Shown here: piece by piece, positions 43,498 to 51,444 of the stretch
How the letters are laid out: each line of letters begins with the position of its first letter
Numbering within the stretch: the first letter of the stretch is position 1
NCBI GenBank assembly: GCA_023387735.1
Contig: JAEWHP010000029.1
Location: 1-52,436, forward strand
Length of the DNA: 52,436 bases
From: Pseudomonadota bacterium
Lineage (GTDB): Bacteria; Pseudomonadota; Alphaproteobacteria; Rhizobiales; Xanthobacteraceae
Direction: 5' to 3'
Notes under the pieces: generated by a model
Databases searched by the model: none
What the model was told of the DNA's origin: nothing
What the model saw: only the letters and a program-made list of their open reading frames with translations
Position numbers and translations under genes: made by a program

Positions 43498-43569
43498 GGG
43501 TGGATCGTAAAGCACTTCCTGAGTACTTTACAAGATGGCAACGGTATTATTTTCGTGAACCTCAGATGC

Positions 43570-43588
43570 AGTTGCAAGTGAGTTGCAA
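43570..43588. promoter_or_regulatory. Direct repeat upstream of mntH (candidate Mur/Fur site)
   Basis: AGTTGCAA occurs at 43570-43577 and again at 43581-43588, one helical turn apart, about 30 bases before the mntH ATG. In Bradyrhizobium mntH is known to be controlled by the Fur-family protein Mur/Fur in response to Mn; these TTGCAA half-sites fit by position. Assignment is inferred. Confidence 0.5.
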
Positions 43589-43618
43589 TAAAATTGTTGC
43601 TCGGATATCCCTCTTCAA

Positions 43619-45013
43619 ATGGATGCACGAACGCCTGAATCGGGCTCCGGGACGCCGGCTAAGGCTTTGACCATCACCGAGAATACTGCTGCTGGCTGGC
43701 GTGCTGACGCCGCCGCGGATGCCCGCAAGAGCTTGCCCGAGGTCCATTCGACTATCGCCGTCCCCTTTGGCGGGCACTGGTCGCGGCGCCTGCTGGCCTT
43801 CCTCGGGCCTGGCTACCTAGTCTCGGTCGGCTACATGGACCCGGGCAACTGGGCGACCGACCTCGCGGGCGGTTCGAAGTTCGGCTACACGTTGCTGGCG
43901 GTCATCCTGCTGTCGAACCTGATGGCGATCCTGCTGCAGGCGCTCGCCGCCCGGCTTGGCATCGTCACCGACCGCGATCTGGCACAGGCCTGCCGCGCCA
44001 GCTTCTCGCGGCCGGTGAACTTCCTGCTCTGGGTCGCCTGCGAAGCCGCCATCATCGCCTGCGATCTCGCCGAAGTCATCGGCACCGCGATCGCGCTCAA
44101 CCTGCTGTTCGGCATACCCCTGATCTGGGGCGCGCTGATCACCGCGCTCGATGCCTTCCTGCTGCTGCTCCTGATGAACAAGGGCTTCCGCTTCCTCGAA
44201 GCCTTCGTCATCGCGCTGCTGATCGTGATCGCGGTCTGCTTCGGAATTCAGATCGTCGCGGCAGCGCCGCCGGTGGCCGCCATCCTGAAGGGGTTCGTGC
44301 CGTCGCCCGAGATCGTCACCAATCCCGAGATGCTCTACATCGCCATCGGCATCATCGGGGCCACCGTGATGCCGCACAATCTCTATCTGCACTCATCGAT
44401 CGTGCAGACCCGCGCCTATGAGCGCACCAGCGAAGGCCGCCGCGAGGCGATCAAATGGGCGACGGCCGACTCGACGATTGCGCTGATGATGGCGCTGTTC
44501 ATCAACGCCGCCATCCTGATCGTCGCCGCCGCCACCTTCTATTCCAGCGGCCGCACCGAAGTGGCCGAGATCAGCCAGGCCTACGAATTGCTGTCGCCGC
44601 TGCTCGGCCTCGGCATCGCCTCGACGCTGTTTGCGGTGGCGCTTTTGGCCTCCGGCCTCAACTCGACGGTGACGGCGACGCTCGCCGGGCAGATCGTGAT
44701 GGAGGGTTTTCTGAATCTGCGGCTGCCGAACTGGGCGCGGCGGCTCGTGACCCGCGGCATCGCCATCGTTCCGGTGGTGATCGTGACGGCCATCTACGGC
44801 GAGCGGGGCACCAGCCAGTTGCTGGTGCTGAGCCAGGTCATCCTGTCGATGCAATTGCCGTTCGCGGTGATCCCGCTGGTGCGGTTCGTTTCCGATCGCC
44901 GCAAGATGGGCGAGTTCGTCATCCCCCGCAGCGTGGCCGCGGTGGCGTGGATCGTGGCCGCGATCATCGTCGCGCTGAACGTGAAATTATTGGTCGAGAC
45001 GTTTTTCGGATAG
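43619..45013 (+). CDS. mntH: NRAMP divalent metal (Mn2+/Fe2+) transporter
   Basis: 464 residues. Eleven membrane helices follow a 50-residue soluble N-terminus. The metal site motifs are YMDPGNWATD in TM1 (Asp74-Pro-Gly-Asn77) and ATVMPHNLYLH in TM6, with CDLAEVIGTAIALNLLFG in TM3. It imports Mn2+ by proton symport and is the major Mn uptake system in Bradyrhizobium (literature). It is divergent from the PspA fusion gene, sharing 121 bases of promoter region. Confidence 0.96.
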   Translation: MDARTPESGSGTPAKALTITENTAAGWRADAAADARKSLPEVHSTIAVPFGGHWSRRLLAFLGPGYLVSVGYMDPGNWATDLAGGSKFGYTLLAVILLSNLMAILLQALAARLGIVTDRDLAQACRASFSRPVNFLLWVACEAAIIACDLAEVIGTAIALNLLFGIPLIWGALITALDAFLLLLLMNKGFRFLEAFVIALLIVIAVCFGIQIVAAAPPVAAILKGFVPSPEIVTNPEMLYIAIGIIGATVMPHNLYLHSSIVQTRAYERTSEGRREAIKWATADSTIALMMALFINAAILIVAAATFYSSGRTEVAEISQAYELLSPLLGLGIASTLFAVALLASGLNSTVTATLAGQIVMEGFLNLRLPNWARRLVTRGIAIVPVVIVTAIYGERGTSQLLVLSQVILSMQLPFAVIPLVRFVSDRRKMGEFVIPRSVAAVAWIVAAIIVALNVKLLVETFFG

Positions 45014-45027
45014 GGCTCACACACCGC

Positions 45028-45129
45028 CGTCATCGCCCGGCTCGACCGGGCGATCCAGTACGCCGCGGCCTCCCGTCTATCACTGCTGTTTCTGGAATAC
45101 TGGATCACCCGCATGCGCGGGTGATGACG
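45028..45129. repeat. CGTCATCGCCCGG-type dispersed repeat
   Basis: Left arm CGTCATCGCCCGG, CTCGACCGGGCGATCCAGTA; right arm TACTGGATCACCCGC, GCGGGTGATGACG. The arms pair as a long imperfect palindrome. It lies between the convergent mntH and bpt genes. This is a family I recall from Bradyrhizobium intergenic regions. Confidence 0.8.
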
Positions 45130-45145
45130 CGTGGGGGGAGGCGGA

Positions 45146-45922
45146 TCAATCCTGCGGCTCAGCCAGCGCTTCGCCGGTCGCGTCGACCCGCATCCAGCCT
45201 GACGGCGCCAGCCGCTGCTGCGGCAGGAAGCGGCCCTTGTAGTCCATCTTCTTGGAGCCTTCGATCCAGTAGCCGAGATAGACGTAAGGCAGGCCCAGCC
45301 GGCGTGCGCGGGTGATGTGATCGAGGATCATGAAGGTGCCGAGCGAGCGGCTCTGCTGCGACGGCTCGAAGAACGAATACACCATCGAAAGCCCGTCGCT
45401 GAGCACGTCGGTCAGCGCCACCGCGATCAGGTCTTCGCCGCGGCCGGTGATGCCGGTATCGACGCCGCGCTTGCGGTATTCGATGACGCGGGTCTCGACG
45501 TGGCTGTCTTCGACCATCATGGCATAGTCGAGCACGGTCATGTCGGCCATGCCGCCGTGGCGGTGCCGCTTGTCGAGATAGGCGCGAAACACCGAATACT
45601 GTTCGGACGTCGGCACCGCGCTGCGCTGCTCGCCGACGATGTCGGCGTTGCGGGCCAGGACCTTCTTGAAGTTGCGCGAGGGCCGGAACTCGTTGGCGAC
45701 GACGCGCACCGAGACGCAGGCGCGGCACTGGTCGCAGGCCGGGCGGTAGGCGATCGACTGGCTGCGCCGGAAGCCGCCATGGGTCAGCAGGTCGTTGAGG
45801 TCGCCGGCCTTGTCGCCGACCAGATGCGTGAACACCTTGCGCTCGTGCCGGCCCGGCAGATACGGGCAGGGGGAGGGCGCCGTCAGGTAGAATTGGGGGG
45901 TGTCACGCGAGTGCTGGGTCAC
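45146..45922 (-). CDS. bpt: Aspartate/glutamate leucyltransferase
   Basis: 258 residues. The N-terminus has FYLTAPSPCPYLPGRHERKVFTHL and the Cys cluster RPACDQCRACVSVRV, then the conserved YRKRG and SMVYSFFEPSQQSRSLGTFMILDHI block and YVYLGYWIEGSKKMDYKGRF. This is the Bpt/Ate family, which adds Leu to N-terminal Asp or Glu of proteins, marking them for ClpS/ClpAP degradation (N-degron pathway). The start is GTG 45922. It follows the RDD gene by 79 bases on the same strand. Confidence 0.95.
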   Translation of the reverse strand: MTQHSRDTPQFYLTAPSPCPYLPGRHERKVFTHLVGDKAGDLNDLLTHGGFRRSQSIAYRPACDQCRACVSVRVVANEFRPSRNFKKVLARNADIVGEQRSAVPTSEQYSVFRAYLDKRHRHGGMADMTVLDYAMMVEDSHVETRVIEYRKRGVDTGITGRGEDLIAVALTDVLSDGLSMVYSFFEPSQQSRSLGTFMILDHITRARRLGLPYVYLGYWIEGSKKMDYKGRFLPQQRLAPSGWMRVDATGEALAEPQD

Positions 45923-46001
45923 GTCAGGTCGTCACGCCTCTGAAACACAATCACACTACATTCGCGCTCCGGAGCTTAACGGTCAATTGGTTTACCGCGG
46001 G

Positions 46002-46547
46002 TCAATAAGTCCGCGCCGCCGGCGTCACCGGGCCCCGGACCGAGCTGTTGATGACCACGGTTCCCAGGATGATGTCGTGCAGCAGGCGGCGGCGGCCGTC
46101 GAGCAGGCCGACCAGCAGCACCAGCGGCGTCAGGAACGAGATCGAGACCCAGAACAAGACGGCATGCGTTGCGCCCAGCACGAAATAGCCGGGCGCGCCG
46201 TACCAGGTGCGCAGCTTCAGATCCATCGCCCGCATGCCCATGGTAGCCGAGTGCGGGCCGCCGATCGAGGCGCCGTAATAGACGATGGCCCACACCACCG
46301 TCGCCGGCCACGCCAGCCAGAACAGCATCCAGCCGAGACCGAGCGTGATCAAACCGAACACGGCGATGAAGATGTAGCCGAGGATGACAGGGACCGAGAG
46401 CACGACCAGGTCGATCAGGAACGCAAGCACCCGCCGCGTCAGCACGCTGCGAAACAGTTCCGGCTGCGTATTGGGATCGAAGGCATGCGGGCGAACCCCG
46501 CCATCATTCCGCCATGAGCCGTCATTGCCAGAGCCGCTGTAAGACAT
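46002..46547 (-). CDS. RDD-family membrane protein
   Basis: 181 residues. After a 40-residue polar N-terminus comes the RDD domain: RVLAFLIDLVVLSVPVILGY with the Arg and Asp-Asp-like positions, then GGPHSATMGMRAMDLKLR. Three to four membrane helices are present. A strong AGGAGGA precedes the ATG at 46547; the longer frame to 46616 is not supported. Function unknown for most of the family (transport or membrane anchoring proposed). Placed between hemB and bpt. Confidence 0.87.
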   Translation of the reverse strand: MSYSGSGNDGSWRNDGGVRPHAFDPNTQPELFRSVLTRRVLAFLIDLVVLSVPVILGYIFIAVFGLITLGLGWMLFWLAWPATVVWAIVYYGASIGGPHSATMGMRAMDLKLRTWYGAPGYFVLGATHAVLFWVSISFLTPLVLLVGLLDGRRRLLHDIILGTVVINSSVRGPVTPAARTY

Positions 46548-46663
46548 GGTCCGTCCTCCTGATGTCCCGAGGCAAACATGGGAACCGGCGAGGCGGTCGC
46601 AAGAGCCTGCGACCATTCACAGCGCGCAATATTCTGTGGAGAGTCGGGGGCTCGTAGAAACGT

Positions 46664-46766
46664 CGTCATTCCAGGATGGTCCGAAGGACCAGACCTCAGG
46701 TGTGCAATTGCACACCGGGGAATCTCGAGATTCCGGGTTCGCGTCTTCGACGCGCCCCGGAATGAC
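46664..46766. repeat. GTCATTCCGG-type dispersed repeat, copy 3
   Basis: Begins GTCATTCCAGGATGG and ends CCCCGGAATGAC, with GGGGAATCTCGAGATTCCGG and TGTGCAATTGCACA palindromes inside. It lies between hemB and the RDD gene. Same family as 18298-18371 and 37651-37762. Confidence 0.85.
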
Positions 46767-46776
46767 GGGCAACAGT

Positions 46777-47838
46777 TCACCCTCCCGCCTTGATCTTCTC
46801 CGCCGCCTTCGGCGCGAAATACGTCAAGATCCCGTCCGCGCCGGCGCGCCTGAAGGCGAGCAGGCTTTCCATCATCGCGCGGTCCCCGTCGATCCAGCCA
46901 TTGTTGGCGGCGGCCGCGATCATCGCGTATTCGCCCGACACTTGATAGGCGAAGGTCGGCATCGAGAAATTGTCCTTCACGCGGCGGATGACGTCGAGAT
47001 ATGGCATGCCGGGCTTGACCATCACCATGTCCGCGCCTTCGGCGATGTCGAGTTCCACCTCGCGCAGCGCTTCGTCGGAATTGGCGCTGTCCATCTGGTA
47101 GGTGCGCTTGTCGCCGGTCAGCGTCTTCGCCGAGCCGATGGCGTCGCGGAACGGGCCATAGAAGGCTGAGGCGTACTTCGCCGCATAGGCCATGATCTGC
47201 ACGTCGAGGTGACCTGCCTCGTCCAGCGCCTCGCGGATCGCGCCCACGCGGCCGTCCATCATGTCCGAGGGCGCGATGACGTCGCAGCCGGCCTCGGCCT
47301 GCACCAGCGCCTGCTTGACCAGCACTGACACCGTCTCGTCATTGAGGATCCTGCCATCCTCGAGCAGCCCGTCATGGCCATGGCTGGTGAAGGGATCCAG
47401 CGCGACGTCGCAGAGCACGCCGATCTCGGGGAATTCCTTCTTGATCGCGCGTACCGACTGGCAGACCAGATTGTCCGGGTTCAGCGCCTCGGAACCGGTC
47501 TCGTCGCGCAGGGACGGCTCGGTGTAGGGAAACAGTGCGATGCAGGGGATGTTCAGCTTCATCGCGCGTTCGGCGTCGCGCACCACCTGGTCGACGGTGA
47601 GGCGCTCGACGCCGGGCATCGAGGCGATCGGCGTGCGCGCATTGTCGCCACCGACCACGAACAGCGGCCAGATCAAATCGTCCGTGGTGAGCACGTTTTC
47701 CCGCACCAGCCGCCGCGCCCATTCCGCCTTGCGATTGCGGCGGGGCCGGATGGCGAGGTCGAGCGGATGGGAGGCCAAAGCGGTCTGCCGCCGCGACGCG
47801 TCGCGCATTTCGATCGGGCGCCCGAATTTGATCGCCAT
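46777..47838 (-). CDS. hemB: Delta-aminolevulinic acid dehydratase (porphobilinogen synthase)
   Basis: 353 residues. Active-site lysines are Lys221 (MAYAAKYASAFYGPFRDA) and Lys275 (VMVKPGMPYLD). The metal region reads CDVALDPFTSHGHDG: the three Cys of zinc enzymes are replaced by Ala146, Asp148 and Asp156, the pattern described for the Mg-dependent B. japonicum enzyme. It joins two ALA molecules in heme and chlorophyll synthesis. The frame extends upstream to 48234, but ATG 47838 gives the family N-terminus and has an AGGAG about 11 bases before it. Confidence 0.96.
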   Translation of the reverse strand: MAIKFGRPIEMRDASRRQTALASHPLDLAIRPRRNRKAEWARRLVRENVLTTDDLIWPLFVVGGDNARTPIASMPGVERLTVDQVVRDAERAMKLNIPCIALFPYTEPSLRDETGSEALNPDNLVCQSVRAIKKEFPEIGVLCDVALDPFTSHGHDGLLEDGRILNDETVSVLVKQALVQAEAGCDVIAPSDMMDGRVGAIREALDEAGHLDVQIMAYAAKYASAFYGPFRDAIGSAKTLTGDKRTYQMDSANSDEALREVELDIAEGADMVMVKPGMPYLDVIRRVKDNFSMPTFAYQVSGEYAMIAAAANNGWIDGDRAMMESLLAFRRAGADGILTYFAPKAAEKIKAGG

Positions 47839-48026
47839 GTGATGAGTACTCCTGAGGCGGCGGGATGGATTTGGATTTGTTCCAGTTCTAGCACCTTGAA
47901 GGTGCCCCGTCACCGCGCCTTGATCCATCTCATCAGCAATTGATTTTACCGTCCCGCCGGGCCAAGAGTGCGGCCATGACGACATTCCAGCATACGTCGC
48001 GCCGTGATTCCGTGGTTGGTGAGCAG

Positions 48027-48074
48027 GTCGGCTTCCAGGTCGGCTTCCACGTCGGCTTCCAGGACGGCTTCCAT
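48027..48074. repeat. Four-copy 12-bp tandem repeat
   Basis: GTCGGCTTCCAG, GTCGGCTTCCAC, GTCGGCTTCCAG and GACGGCTTCCAT lie head to tail, a perfect 12-base period. The last copy ends in the alternative ATG at 48073. It falls in the divergent region between hemB and the DUF6163 gene. Confidence 0.85.
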
Positions 48075-48114
48075 GTCTGACACTTCGGCGCGCGACCGAG
48101 CCAGGGACGGTGCG

Positions 48115-48534
48115 ATGTCGGTGGCGGCGATGTCGTCCGAGCGCATCGAGACCGACGACAATGTGTGGACGCGGCGGCTGGTGCTGTTTCTGCGCGTCAT
48201 GGCTGTCATCTCGATCATGAAGGGCCTCTACCACTGGGCGCAGGTGACCGGCTTCGTCGGCGGCGAGGAGGAGGCGTTCGAGAACCAGTCGATGGCCTGG
48301 CAGACCGCGACCGTCTATTTCGCCGTGATCGAACTCGTCGCCGCGGTCGGGCTGTGGCTTGCGACGCCGTGGGGCGCCGTGGTCTGGCTCACGACCGTGG
48401 TGTCGATGGCGGTGATCGAATTGATGTTTCCGGGCATCTATGGCGGCAGTCTCGTGGTCGTGGGCCTCGAGGCCGTGATGCTGGCGGCCTATCTCGTGCT
48501 GGCATGGATGGCCGCGCGCGAACGGCCGCCGTAG
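48115..48534 (+). CDS. DUF6163 family membrane protein
   Basis: 139 residues. Four hydrophobic segments: LVLFLRVMAVISIMKGLY, VYFAVIELVAAVGLWLA, VVWLTTVVSMAVIELMF and VVVGLEAVMLAAYLVLAW. This pattern with KGLYHWAQVTGF is the DUF6163 family of Rhizobiales. I use ATG 48115 with AGGGACGG upstream; ATG 48073 (153 residues, directly after the 12-bp repeats) has no site. Divergent from hemB; function unknown. Confidence 0.78.
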   Translation: MSVAAMSSERIETDDNVWTRRLVLFLRVMAVISIMKGLYHWAQVTGFVGGEEEAFENQSMAWQTATVYFAVIELVAAVGLWLATPWGAVVWLTTVVSMAVIELMFPGIYGGSLVVVGLEAVMLAAYLVLAWMAARERPP

Positions 48535-49209
48535 CAGGCGGTTCGCGCCACGCGAAGCGAGGGCGGGCGTTTGCTGTTGCGCCGCAGCGACAGCTCGGCG
48601 GAATGCGGCCAGCAGGGTCCATTTGCCTGTTCGTATGCGCGCAGTGAGAAGACGGACTTTGCCCTCTCTGTTAGGTCGCGATTACAGACCGCGTTTCCCG
48701 AACTCTTCCCGGCGACCGCTTCTGTGGGACCGCCGTCGGGGCCGATTTCTGGTTCTTGGCACATTTGCCAGTCGGCTTTGCGCTGGCCGACGGCGGGCCG
48801 GCTTTTTGTAAAGGGAGCGTGGAGGGCGCCCGTTTGCGCCGTTACTCGCGCCTGCAGGCCGCGTTCGCCGTGCGATCCGAAATAGTTTGAATTAATTTCG
48901 CCGGTAATCTTTCAGTCACCGTACGGATTTCGCCACATCCGTTACGCGAGCCTTTCGATTTCGACCCGAGCTGTTTTGGAATGCGACAGGACGGGCAGAC
49001 GAAGCGTGAACATAGGCCTGCCAGCCTCAATGAAAAGTTGCGAAAAGTCCTTTATTCATGGGCTTAATCGACGATTCACCGTCTTAAATTCATGATCTCT
49101 TTATTCTCTTATTTAAGCGGATCTTCAAACCGCCCCCTTAAGTTGAAGCTATCAGGCGGGACCAAAGTTTCGTCGAAATAAGTCGAAAATCGACTACAGG
49201 GGAAGTGTC
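48535..49209. other. 675-base intergenic region before ldtR
   Basis: No gene recognised. The left half (to about 48885) is GC-rich and contains a 104-codon frame without ribosome binding site. The right half is much AT-richer (TTAAATTCATG, TTATTTAAG) and surely holds the ldtR promoter. A small RNA cannot be excluded. A partial inverted repeat GTCGGC/GCCGAC lies at 48771-48791. Confidence 0.45.
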
Positions 49210-49722
49210 ATGATCAAAGCCGTTGCAACGGCGGTGGAAACCGCTGAGCGTGCTCCGGGAGCTCCGGTTCAGCCGCTCTATCTGGAAGCGCTGACGTTGG
49301 TGGAACGTCTGCACCGCCGGCTGCTCGACGTCATCAAGGACGAATTCGATCGCCGCGGCCGCGCCGACATCAACTCGGTGCAGGCGCTGTTGCTCTACAA
49401 CATCGGCGACAAGGAGCTGACCGCGGGCGAACTGCGTACGCGCGGTTACTACCTCGGCTCCAACGTCTCCTATAACCTGAAGAAGCTCGTCGAACTCGGC
49501 TTCCTCGATCATCAGCGTTCGCGCGTCGATCGCCGCTCGGTCCGCATCCGCCTGACCCCGCAGGGCCAGGAGATCCGCAAGATCGTCGACGCGCTCTATC
49601 AGAAGCACGTCAAGACGGTGGAGCAGGTCGGTGGCATCTCGAACGAGGAGTTCGCGACCCTGAACAAGTCGCTGCATCGGCTCGAGCGGTTCTGGACCGA
49701 CCAGATCCTGTACCGGCTCTGA
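49210..49722 (+). CDS. ldtR: MarR-family regulator LdtR
   Basis: 170 residues. The winged helix-turn-helix lies in the middle: INSVQALLLYNIGDKELTAGELRTR and YYLGSNVSYNLKKLVELGFLDHQRSRVDRRS, followed by a C-terminal dimerisation helix. This sequence matches the LdtR regulator described in Liberibacter and related Rhizobiales, which controls cell-wall (L,D-transpeptidase) and stress genes. AGGGGAAG precedes the ATG. The protein is highly conserved in the order, and a strong terminator follows. Confidence 0.9.
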   Translation: MIKAVATAVETAERAPGAPVQPLYLEALTLVERLHRRLLDVIKDEFDRRGRADINSVQALLLYNIGDKELTAGELRTRGYYLGSNVSYNLKKLVELGFLDHQRSRVDRRSVRIRLTPQGQEIRKIVDALYQKHVKTVEQVGGISNEEFATLNKSLHRLERFWTDQILYRL

Positions 49723-49829
49723 GAATTTCGAGAATTCTGCAGTCCGCCTTACGGCCAAGCCGGCCGCTTAAAAGACCGGCAGCGAGAGCGGACATATCGA
49801 CTGGCAAGGGCAGTAAGCCTTGCTCAAGA

Positions 49830-49867
49830 CGCATCGGCCCCGGTTTTCCGGATCCGGTGCGTTTTGT
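49830..49867 (+). terminator. Terminator after ldtR
   Basis: Imperfect stem CGCATCGG..CCGG / CCGG..CCGGTGCG around a TTTT loop, followed by TTTTGTTTTTT. It is about 110 bases after the ldtR stop. Confidence 0.88.
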
Positions 49868-50006
49868 TTTTTCGTCCCCCGAAAAGGCCGATTTCGGGAC
49901 GAGGGGGGCGCTGAGCACCGGTTTCGCGGCCCAGGAGGCCGTTTTCCGGACATGGAACCATTTCCGTATTCGCGCATTCTCGTCTCAGTCACGGCAGAGG
50001 TGAGGC

Positions 50007-50231
50007 ATGCTGGTCGAGCGCGGTTTGCAGGTGATGAATGTCGAGGTGGTGGGCGACGCCTATGCCATCGCGTCGAACTATCTGTGCCGGACCGGCGCCA
50101 TTGCCGACACTTTTTCCACTGATGAGCGGCTGCTCGAAATCATCGTGCGGATGTTCCAGCACGGCGAATACAACAGGCTCAGGCTCGCCAACAAGGCGAT
50201 CGCCAAATACGAAGCCGGCACATCGGCCTGA
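50007..50231 (+). CDS. Small protein of unknown function
   Basis: 74 residues: MLVERGLQVMNVEVVGDAYAIASNYLC, then a helical second half ERLLEIIVRMFQHGEYNRLRLANKAIAKYE. AGAGGTGAGG directly precedes the ATG. It reads as a real gene by codon use. No domain recognised. It may be paired with the next small gene, 27 bases on. Confidence 0.68.
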   Translation: MLVERGLQVMNVEVVGDAYAIASNYLCRTGAIADTFSTDERLLEIIVRMFQHGEYNRLRLANKAIAKYEAGTSA

Positions 50232-50258
50232 CCGCATCACATCAATCAGGAGAATTTC

Positions 50259-50480
50259 ATGCAAGCGGCCATCGATCGCATCATGCATACCTATGACCTG
50301 CTCGTGAACCGCACCACCGCGGCAAGCGACGAGGCGCGCGCCAAGGTGACGGAATACGTCGCGACGCTGGTGGAAGCAGGGGAAAAAGATACGCACCGCC
50401 TGACGGTATGCGGGCTGACCTATCTGCGCCAGCTCGACGGCAGCAACGATCCGGTCAAGGCCGGGTATACGGGGCTGTAG
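50259..50480 (+). CDS. Small protein of unknown function
   Basis: 73 residues, helical (MQAAIDRIMHTYDLLVNRT, SDEARAKVTEYVATLVEAGE) with a conserved-looking end LTVCGLTYLRQLDG. CAGGAGAA lies before the ATG. Follows the previous small gene in the same direction, probably cotranscribed. I recognise it only as a Bradyrhizobium-type hypothetical. Confidence 0.68.
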   Translation: MQAAIDRIMHTYDLLVNRTTAASDEARAKVTEYVATLVEAGEKDTHRLTVCGLTYLRQLDGSNDPVKAGYTGL

Positions 50481-50579
50481 ACACCGGCCACCTACAATAG
50501 CGCGAGCACGGCGGCGAGATTCGCGCTATGGATGGCGCGGATCGATATTCTGGTCTCTTGATCGGATGGAGGCTCCGCC

Positions 50580-50936
50580 ATGCCCTCAATCAACCGCCGC
50601 CTGTTCCTGTCGCTGGCCGCACTCCTTGCGCCGGCTTCCGCCTTCGCCCATCACGGCTGGGGCGGATACGACACGTCGAAATCGTTCACCGTCACCGGCA
50701 AGATAAGCAAATCGACCTTCGAGAATCCGCATTGCGAGATCGAGATGGAGGTCGAAGGCAAGCACTGGCATTTCATCCTGGCGCCGCCATCGCGGATGCA
50801 GGCGCGTGGCGCGACCGCCGACATGATCGCGCCCGGCAAGACCTGCACGGTGTTCGGCTATCCCCACACCACGAAGCCGGACGAGGCACGCATCGAATAC
50901 ATCGTGCTCGACGGCAAGCGCATCGAACTGCGGTAG
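50580..50936 (+). CDS. DUF6152-type periplasmic protein
   Basis: 118 residues. A signal peptide (RRLFLSLAALLAPASAFA) is followed by HHGWGGYD, then a beta-rich fold with TVTGKISKSTFENPHCEIEM and HFILAPPSRMQARGAT, the DUF6152 pattern. GGAGG precedes the ATG. It ends 6 bases before the next gene. Probably exported and metal-binding through the HH motif (inference). Confidence 0.82.
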   Translation: MPSINRRLFLSLAALLAPASAFAHHGWGGYDTSKSFTVTGKISKSTFENPHCEIEMEVEGKHWHFILAPPSRMQARGATADMIAPGKTCTVFGYPHTTKPDEARIEYIVLDGKRIELR

Positions 50937-50942
50937 CATTCC

Positions 50943-51431
50943 GTGGAGCATCAGGCGGGCCCATCGATATTCCTGACATTGCAGGAAAGCGCGCTGGGCC
51001 ATGCCATGCGTTCGTCGCCCGCGCTTTATCCCGCGGTCGAGATCCTGCACATCATCGGCTTCGTGGTGCTGGTGGGCTCGATTCTGGCGCTTGATTTGAG
51101 AGTGCTGGGATTGGGACGCGCGATAACCATCAAGCCGATGGCGCAATTGCTGTTGCCGATGTCGCGCGCGGGCTTCGTGCTCGCGATCTGTATGGGGTTC
51201 CTGCTGTTCAGCGCCGATGCGTCGCATGTCGTGAAAAATCCGGCATTCCAGGCCAAGTTGCTGCTGCTTGCGGCGGCGCTGGTCAACATCGTGATTGCGC
51301 ATGCCGGTTCATGGCGCCATGTCGAGCGCTGGGGCAATGAGGCGCCCGGCGCAGCCAAAGCCACGGCCCTCGCGTCGGCCGTGCTGTGGCTCGGCGTCAT
51401 CTGCGCGGGCCGCCTGATCGCATATCTCTGA
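50943..51431 (+). CDS. DUF6644-type membrane protein
   Basis: 162 residues with four membrane segments: YPAVEILHIIGFVVLVGSILALDLRV, LLLPMSRAGFVLAICMGFLLF, FQAKLLLLAAALVNIVIA and ATALASAVLWLGVICAGRLI. The YPxVEILHIIG start is typical of DUF6644. The start is GTG 50943, tightly following the DUF6152 gene, so the two form an operon. Function unknown. Confidence 0.8.
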   Translation: MEHQAGPSIFLTLQESALGHAMRSSPALYPAVEILHIIGFVVLVGSILALDLRVLGLGRAITIKPMAQLLLPMSRAGFVLAICMGFLLFSADASHVVKNPAFQAKLLLLAAALVNIVIAHAGSWRHVERWGNEAPGAAKATALASAVLWLGVICAGRLIAYL

Positions 51432-51444
51432 AGGAGGCTCCGCC

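Noticed and set aside
48027..48074. Possible CRISPR array
   Set aside because: The units are 12 bases with no spacers between them, so this is a tandem repeat.
48571..48885. 104-codon frame in the ldtR upstream region
   Set aside because: No ribosome binding site, no domain, irregular composition; counted as intergenic.
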